Source: Pseudobdellovibrio sp.
GTDB taxonomy: Bacteria; Bdellovibrionota; Bdellovibrionia; Bdellovibrionales; Bdellovibrionaceae
Assembly: GCA_020696855.1 (NCBI GenBank)
Contig: JAJFMT010000005.1
Coordinates: 1 to 48,755, forward strand
DNA length: 48,755 nt
Direction of reading: 5' to 3'
Part shown: piece by piece, positions 44,939-48,755 of the stretch
How positions within the stretch are numbered: position 1 is the stretch's first letter
How the letters are laid out: each line of letters starts with the position of its first letter
Position numbers and translations under genes: made by a program
Notes under the pieces: generated by a model
Seen by the model: the letters and a program-made list of their open reading frames with translations, nothing else
Told to the model about the DNA's origin: nothing
Database searches by the model: none

Positions 44939-44986
44939 AAATTACCTCTGAATGATTAACTTGTCAAAATTAAGTGAGATATCTCA
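44939..44986 (-). promoter_or_regulatory. efflux-operon promoter with adjacent palindromic operator
   Basis: On the minus strand a perfect TTGACA (44967-44962) is followed by a weak -10 TAATTT (44944-44939) after 17 bases. Seven bases upstream lies the perfect 12-bp palindrome TGAGATATCTCA (44975-44986). A metal-sensing repressor or activator (ArsR/SmtB sites have TGA-N6-TCA) could bind it. No regulator gene is adjacent. Confidence 0.5.
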
Positions 44987-45058
44987 TTTTAATGCAACCA
45001 AACTTGAATAGCTCCGGGCGCAGGCCTGCCTACTGGAAGCTTCAGAGAAAAGTGCCCG

Positions 45059-45085
45059 CCTGTTGAGCCTGTTGAGCCTGCTGCG
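45059..45085 (+). repeat. 9-bp tandem repeat, about three copies
   Basis: CCTGTTGAG occurs twice in a row (45059-45067 and 45068-45076), followed by a decayed third copy CCTGCTGCG. It lies in the 259-bp gap between the divergent efflux operon and amylase gene. No coding frame uses it and I see no role. Confidence 0.6.
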
Positions 45086-45190
45086 CCCGAAGCTAATCTA
45101 ACGGTTCTCATGGCCGAAGACGGTAAAAACTTTTCAAAAATTTCAAAAAAACTGCCCGATCGCCCGGGCTTGTACTAAAAATACGGGCTC

Positions 45191-46525
45191 ATGCTGAGAT
45201 TTCAGAAATTCATTTTTACTTTGTTGATTTGCTGTTTCGCCAGCCTCAAGAGCTTCGCTTTAGCAGAAGTTATTTACGGTGTTTCCCCGTTCTATTTTTC
45301 ACGCGGTTATGATGTTACGTTTCTGCCTGAATTAAGTAAAAGACTACCGGAAATCAAAGAGCTCGGCGCTACAATCATCTGGATTCAGCCACTGAACTTA
45401 TCGCACGAGCCGGGGCAAAGTTATGATGTGACTGATCACTTTACGGTAAATTCTGATTATGGTACTGACGCAGATTTAGAAAATTTAATTAAATCTGCGC
45501 ATGCAAAAGGATTACGAGTCATACTTGACGTCGCTCTGAACCACACTTCTCTTCATCATCCGTTTGCAAAGGATGTAATGGCCAATGGCATGACCTCAAA
45601 ATACTTTGGCTTTTACCAGTCATCCATCAATATGAACACCCCGTACTCCGAGCATGCGCATGTGCGTCTAGAGAACAACTTTCCTTTTACTTACTATTTT
45701 TGGGATAGCCTGGTTAACTTGAATTACGATAATCCTGAAGTTCGTGAATATGCTTTAAGTGTTCTGGAACACTGGGTGCGCCGGTTTGATGTTGATGGTT
45801 TTCGTTTTGATGCATCCTGGGGGCCGCAATCGCGCTGGCCTGAATTCTATAAAACGGTGAACTCACGATTACGAAAAATAAAACCTACTGTTTTTTTACT
45901 CGCAGAAGACAAAGCGGGATACCCGGCACGCTATGAAGAAAGCCGCTATCCGCATTTACGGGGATCAGGATTTGATGCCGCTTACGACTGGAATGCCGCA
46001 GATCCTGACTGGCTTTCGAAATGGAATTTTCAGACAGGTGACTCACACGGTGAAACCCTGTTTAACATGGAAGATCCTGCTGAAGCGGCTGCGCTCTTTT
46101 TAGATACCATTCGCCAAAGCAGTGCTCGCGAAACCGTGTCACCGGTGCGGTACCTCGAAAATAACGACACAGCCAGCTTTTCGCATTCCCACTCGCCTGA
46201 GCAAGTGAAGTTTGCAGCTAAGCTTATGTACTTGCTGCCGGGCACACCCTTGTTGTTCTACGGACAGCCTATGGGGTTTAATTACGATCAGTGGAGGCTA
46301 CCTTCAATTGATCCGTCCCGAATGCTATCGTCTTACGATGCCGGGCTTTGGGCTTTTTACAGGGACCTTTTAAAGCTGCGCAAGTCTAACCCGGCCTTAA
46401 TGTACGGAAAGATCAAGAGCGCCGTTAAAATTGGTAAATACACGGTATTGATTCGTGTGGAGTCTGCTAAGGACGCAGCCAAAATATATGCAAACTTCGC
46501 TAATAAGAGCGTGCAGCTTCGCTGA
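45191..46525 (+). CDS. secreted alpha-amylase family (GH13) glycosidase
   Basis: The 444-residue protein has a signal peptide (about 1-25). The four GH13 regions are present: DVALNH (113-118), GFRFDAS with nucleophile Asp207, the acid/base Glu239 in LLAED, and ENND (323-326) with Asp326. In the last region Asn325 replaces the usual His of NHD. The (beta/alpha)8 order is intact and the C-terminal beta domain (about 375-444) is short. It presumably cleaves or transfers alpha-glucans such as glycogen. In a predator, use of prey glycogen would be a reasonable guess. It is monocistronic. Confidence 0.88.
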   Translation: MLRFQKFIFTLLICCFASLKSFALAEVIYGVSPFYFSRGYDVTFLPELSKRLPEIKELGATIIWIQPLNLSHEPGQSYDVTDHFTVNSDYGTDADLENLIKSAHAKGLRVILDVALNHTSLHHPFAKDVMANGMTSKYFGFYQSSINMNTPYSEHAHVRLENNFPFTYYFWDSLVNLNYDNPEVREYALSVLEHWVRRFDVDGFRFDASWGPQSRWPEFYKTVNSRLRKIKPTVFLLAEDKAGYPARYEESRYPHLRGSGFDAAYDWNAADPDWLSKWNFQTGDSHGETLFNMEDPAEAAALFLDTIRQSSARETVSPVRYLENNDTASFSHSHSPEQVKFAAKLMYLLPGTPLLFYGQPMGFNYDQWRLPSIDPSRMLSSYDAGLWAFYRDLLKLRKSNPALMYGKIKSAVKIGKYTVLIRVESAKDAAKIYANFANKSVQLR

Positions 46526-46596
46526 AATATAACGTCACTTCATTTTGATTCCCGGTCTATCCAGTTATCATTAAATTTGTTTATTAAGAAATAAAT

Positions 46597-46602
46597 TATA
46601 AT
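46597..46602 (+). promoter_or_regulatory. -10 element of the SIMPL gene promoter
   Basis: A perfect TATAAT lies in a very AT-rich stretch (46571-46620), 60 bp before the SIMPL start. No good -35 accompanies it; TTTGTT nearby is at poor spacing. The predicted leader of about 55 bases would contain the hairpin at 46638-46657. Confidence 0.4.
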
Positions 46603-46637
46603 AATTATCTTTTATGATTCTATCAGCGTATTTACCT

Positions 46638-46657
46638 CTCCAACAAACATGTTGGAG
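46638..46657 (+). promoter_or_regulatory. hairpin sequestering the ribosome-binding site of the SIMPL gene
   Basis: CTCCAACA (46638-46645) and TGTTGGAG (46650-46657) form a perfect 8-bp stem with the loop AACA. The Shine-Dalgarno GGAGG (46654-46658), which sits four bases before ATG 46663, lies almost wholly within the 3' arm. Folding would hide it; melting, a protein or a small RNA would free it. Confidence 0.6.
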
Positions 46658-46662
46658 GAAAC

Positions 46663-47418
46663 ATGAAAAATATTATTTTAACAAGTATCTTAGTAGCGGG
46701 ATCAATAGCGTCTGCAAGCCGTCTTGAAGTTGTTGGCGAAGGCGTCGTTGTACAACCCGCAGAGTTTTTACGGTTAGACATGGCCATCATTTCCAGCTGC
46801 CACCCGTCTGCCCGCGAGTCGCGCGGCGAAGTCGATGCAACTGCTTCTGAACTGCAGTCCCTTTTGCAAAAACACGCCAATTCAGACATCGGTGATCAGA
46901 TTCAGGTGTCACAAGGCAACAACGAACAATCCGTAAAAACGCGCTACGAAAAAAATGCCGACGGCGACAATGTCACCGTTATTGTTTGCGATCAGGACCA
47001 CAGCTGGGAATCCAGCAGCACCGTATCGTTTAAACTGACGAAGCTTTCAGACCTGGCGCAGGTACAAGATGAAATTTTAGTTTTTATGAAGCAAAAAAAT
47101 CATTCGATTGACATCAACTCTCCGGGCTTGGTGATGACATTATCTGAACCACAGCCGGGCGTCCTGGCCAACACATGGGATGCGATGAAAGCATCAGCTT
47201 TAAAAACGGCTCACAGCCAGGCACTTGGCGAAGCGCGCGTTATCGCCGACTTACAGCAGCCTGGTGCCGCTATCGAACTTATTAAAATGACGGATGCGCG
47301 CAATACGTCAGGCGCCCCGATCTACGACCGTGTTACCGGTCAAACTGATTCTAACGGCAACTCTTTTGGCCGTGTTGTATTAAGGTTATCGAGACTCTTC
47401 ATTTTTAACGTGAAGTAA
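46663..47418 (+). CDS. secreted SIMPL-domain (DUF541) protein
   Basis: The 251-residue product has a signal peptide (about 1-18, IASAS) and a single SIMPL domain: RLEVVGEGVVVQP at the start, a Gln/Asn-rich middle, FKLTKLSDLAQVQDEI and ALKTAHSQALGEARVIADL in the second half. SIMPL proteins are periplasmic or outer-membrane-associated, of poorly known role, with links to oxidative stress and to mammalian IRAK-related signalling. The gene has its own -10, a hairpin over its ribosome-binding site and a strong terminator, so it is monocistronic and probably regulated at translation. Confidence 0.82.
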   Translation: MKNIILTSILVAGSIASASRLEVVGEGVVVQPAEFLRLDMAIISSCHPSARESRGEVDATASELQSLLQKHANSDIGDQIQVSQGNNEQSVKTRYEKNADGDNVTVIVCDQDHSWESSSTVSFKLTKLSDLAQVQDEILVFMKQKNHSIDINSPGLVMTLSEPQPGVLANTWDAMKASALKTAHSQALGEARVIADLQQPGAAIELIKMTDARNTSGAPIYDRVTGQTDSNGNSFGRVVLRLSRLFIFNVK

Positions 47419-47456
47419 TTCACGCGAATAAATGAAGGAGTTTTTCTCCTGGGTTA

Positions 47457-47487
47457 TCCGGCGGGGTGGTTCCCGCCGGAGTTTTTA
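47457..47487 (+). terminator. intrinsic terminator of the SIMPL gene
   Basis: TCCGGCGGG (47457-47465) pairs perfectly with CCCGCCGGA (47472-47480) around a 6-base loop, followed by G and five T. A smaller hairpin (AGGAG/CTCCT at about 47436-47449) precedes it. The structure lies 38 bp after the stop codon. Confidence 0.9.
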
Positions 47488-47562
47488 TTTTATCTAGTTT
47501 TTATTTTACTTAAATTTCAAAAAAATAAATGCATCTTAAGTTAAATTAGCCTACGTTAAGCT

Positions 47563-47967
47563 ATGGCTAACGATACTCACAGCAAAACGATAGGCTACCT
47601 CACTTGGATCTTCGGCTTTATGGGAGCCCACCGCTTTTATTACGGTAAGCAGATCACCGGCACTATCTGGTTTTTTACACTGGGGCTTTTAGGAGTGGGC
47701 TGGATAATTGATTTGTTTTTAATTCCTTCAATGGACCGCGAAGCTGACCGCAAATACACCGCAGGTTCAGTTGATTACACCGTCGCATGGCTTCTCCTTA
47801 CGTTTTTAGGAGTCTTCGGCATTCACCGCTTTTACCTTGGAAAATTTATTACCGGTCTTATTTACCTGCTGACACTCGGCCTGTTCGGCATTGGACTGTT
47901 ATATGATCTTTGGACAATGAACGGCCAAGTGAGTGAAGTGAACAAACTGGCATACAGCCGTAAATAA
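47563..47967 (+). CDS. membrane protein with two tandem TM2 domains
   Basis: The 134-residue protein contains two TM2 units in tandem. The first covers about 8-57 (GFMGAHRFYYGKQITG) and the second 73-121 (GVFGIHRFYLGKFITG), each with a pair of membrane helices separated by the conserved G-x-H-R-F-Y-x-G-K turn. So four membrane spans are expected in the inner membrane. Most bacterial TM2 proteins have one unit. The function of the family is not established. It is followed nine bases later by the HD-domain gene and may be cotranscribed. No Shine-Dalgarno is evident. Confidence 0.85.
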   Translation: MANDTHSKTIGYLTWIFGFMGAHRFYYGKQITGTIWFFTLGLLGVGWIIDLFLIPSMDREADRKYTAGSVDYTVAWLLLTFLGVFGIHRFYLGKFITGLIYLLTLGLFGIGLLYDLWTMNGQVSEVNKLAYSRK

Positions 47968-47976
47968 AAAGAACCG

Positions 47977-48540
47977 ATGAATACAAAACTTATCTGGCAG
48001 GCGTCCCTTTTTGCAGCTGACGCCCACGCCTTACAAAAAAGAAAATCCAATCAACACGCTTATTTTAATCACCTGCTTCGCGTGGCCCACCTGACATGGA
48101 AGGCCGGTTTAAGTGAAGAAGCGGTTGCAGCCGCTTTCTTACATGACACTGTCGAAGACACGTCTGTTACTGCCGACGATATTAAAAAAAATTTTCCTGA
48201 AAGAGTGGCTGAACTTGTGCTGCTTTTAACCCACTGGTGGCCTGACGATGCACCCGCTGAAATTAAACGGACTGAAGTACCGAAATATTACAGCGCAATT
48301 GCCAAAGACCAAGAGGCCATTGCCATAAAACTTTTCGACCGCTCTGATAACTTACGAGAGATGGCCAGAACCGTTCATTTGGTTCCGCGCTGGGCCGCTA
48401 AGTATTTGATAAAATCCGGGCACGAAATGGCTTTGATTCTTCCTGCCAACACAAACGCGATAGCCAAAGCAGAATTTGACGAAGCCATTCTGCAGTTAAA
48501 AGTTGCTCTTGATAAATTTTTGCCGACGAAAAATTCTTAG
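47977..48540 (+). CDS. small HD-domain phosphohydrolase (SpoT-hydrolase/MESH1-like)
   Basis: The 187-residue protein is a single HD domain: HLLRVAHL (His32), FLHDTVEDT (His56-Asp57 with Glu60-Asp61) and IKLFDRSDNL. The HDxxED pattern and KLxDRxDN match the ppGpp-hydrolase part of RelA/SpoT and the stand-alone small alarmone hydrolases. There is no synthetase or regulatory domain. (p)ppGpp or a related nucleotide is the likely substrate, not proven. It follows the TM2 gene by nine bases and ends convergently, overlapping the next gene by four. Confidence 0.8.
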   Translation: MNTKLIWQASLFAADAHALQKRKSNQHAYFNHLLRVAHLTWKAGLSEEAVAAAFLHDTVEDTSVTADDIKKNFPERVAELVLLLTHWWPDDAPAEIKRTEVPKYYSAIAKDQEAIAIKLFDRSDNLREMARTVHLVPRWAAKYLIKSGHEMALILPANTNAIAKAEFDEAILQLKVALDKFLPTKNS

Positions 48541-48755
48541 CGGTTTATATTGCTTGTTGGTGGCGGTGCCGTCGGCTTTAAAAAATCTTTTACTTCCTGC
48601 CAGTTAAACCATGATTTTTTTTCAACTGTTTTCCCGTCTTCAGAAACAGTTGTCGTTTGCGCTTTTATAGATTCATCAACTTGCTTTTTGTAATGAGCCG
48701 CCAGTGCCGGATCTTTTTGTAAAGTCACACACTGAGGAGGAAAAATAACCGTGCC
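48537..48755 (-). CDS. C-terminal end of an unidentified gene leaving the window (partial)
   Basis: The minus-strand frame is open from the right edge to a stop at 48537, giving 72 visible residues. There is no ribosome-binding site at the GTG at 48728, and the frame continues upstream with IFPPQC, so the start lies outside the window. The visible part is hydrophilic and Lys-rich, with the segment SWFNWQEVKDFLKP and a Pro-rich ending TAPPPTSNINR. No family can be named. Confidence 0.55.
   Translation of the reverse strand, partial: GTVIFPPQCVTLQKDPALAAHYKKQVDESIKAQTTTVSEDGKTVEKKSWFNWQEVKDFLKPTAPPPTSNINR

Noticed and set aside
45059..45085. Tandem repeat as a CRISPR
   Set aside because: Repeat units are 9 bp with no spacers and only about three copies.
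1..48755. tRNA, rRNA, IS elements, prophage and attachment sites
   Set aside because: Looking over the intergenic gaps by eye I found no TTCGA-type T-loop with acceptor stem, no transposase or integrase frame and no flanking repeats.

Overview
The window looks like a chromosomal segment of a Gram-negative predatory-type bacterium of the Bdellovibrionota, probably close to Bdellovibrio. The pointers are a histone-fold protein carrying a zinc finger, many secreted proteases and lipoproteins with N-termini ending in FQNC, an ImuA-ImuB-DnaE2 mutagenesis cassette, and moderate G+C. This placement is inference from gene content; no rRNA or tRNA gene is present to anchor it. I see no insertion sequence, prophage or CRISPR array.

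Layout. (1) 1-6681: a possible structured RNA at the left edge, a secreted subtilisin-like protease, a tight minus-strand cluster of a Ddl-family ligase, a lone 2-oxoacid-dehydrogenase E2 acyltransferase domain and a zinc-finger/histone-fold protein, then an M13 metallopeptidase. (2) 6949-11630: a three-gene secreted operon led by a HEARH protein, a receiver-only response regulator with a transglutaminase-like protein, a metzincin-like protease with an unusual zinc motif, and a PaaI-type thioesterase. (3) 11927-17544: a lipoprotein and an SOS-type imuA-imuB-dnaE2 operon behind a dyad operator that embraces a perfect TATAAT. (4) 17615-24462: a secreted protein, a ClsB/YbhP-like lipid pair, an O-methyltransferase, a large secreted metzincin and a DUF72 protein. 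(5) 24449-31234: a 6.8-kb four-gene operon of putative surface proteins (two VWA proteins, one Cys-rich protein, one RCC1-repeat protein). Three of them share the same FQNC export signal and carry calcium-loop-like repeats. (6) 31450-36237: selD-mnmH for tRNA selenouridine, then two exported proteins that resemble ATP-dependent ligases (amidoligase-like and NIS-synthetase-like). (7) 36277-39664: a glyoxylate-bypass operon, aceB-aceA plus a DUF3617 protein. (8) 39748-44931: a heavy-metal RND efflux operon with a His-rich CzcI-like protein but no recognisable full-length periplasmic adaptor. (9) 45191-48755: a secreted GH13 enzyme, a SIMPL-domain protein whose ribosome-binding site lies in a hairpin, a duplicated TM2 protein, an HD-domain hydrolase, and the 3' end of a gene leaving the window.

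Together the genes suggest a predator or scavenger that invests in exported hydrolases and surface lipoproteins, can grow on acetyl-CoA through the glyoxylate shunt (fatty acids or prey lipid are plausible sources), and keeps an inducible mutagenesis polymerase. The items most worth following are the zinc-finger histone operon, the VWA/RCC1 surface operon, the exported ligase pair, the SOS-type operator and the hairpin over the SIMPL start.
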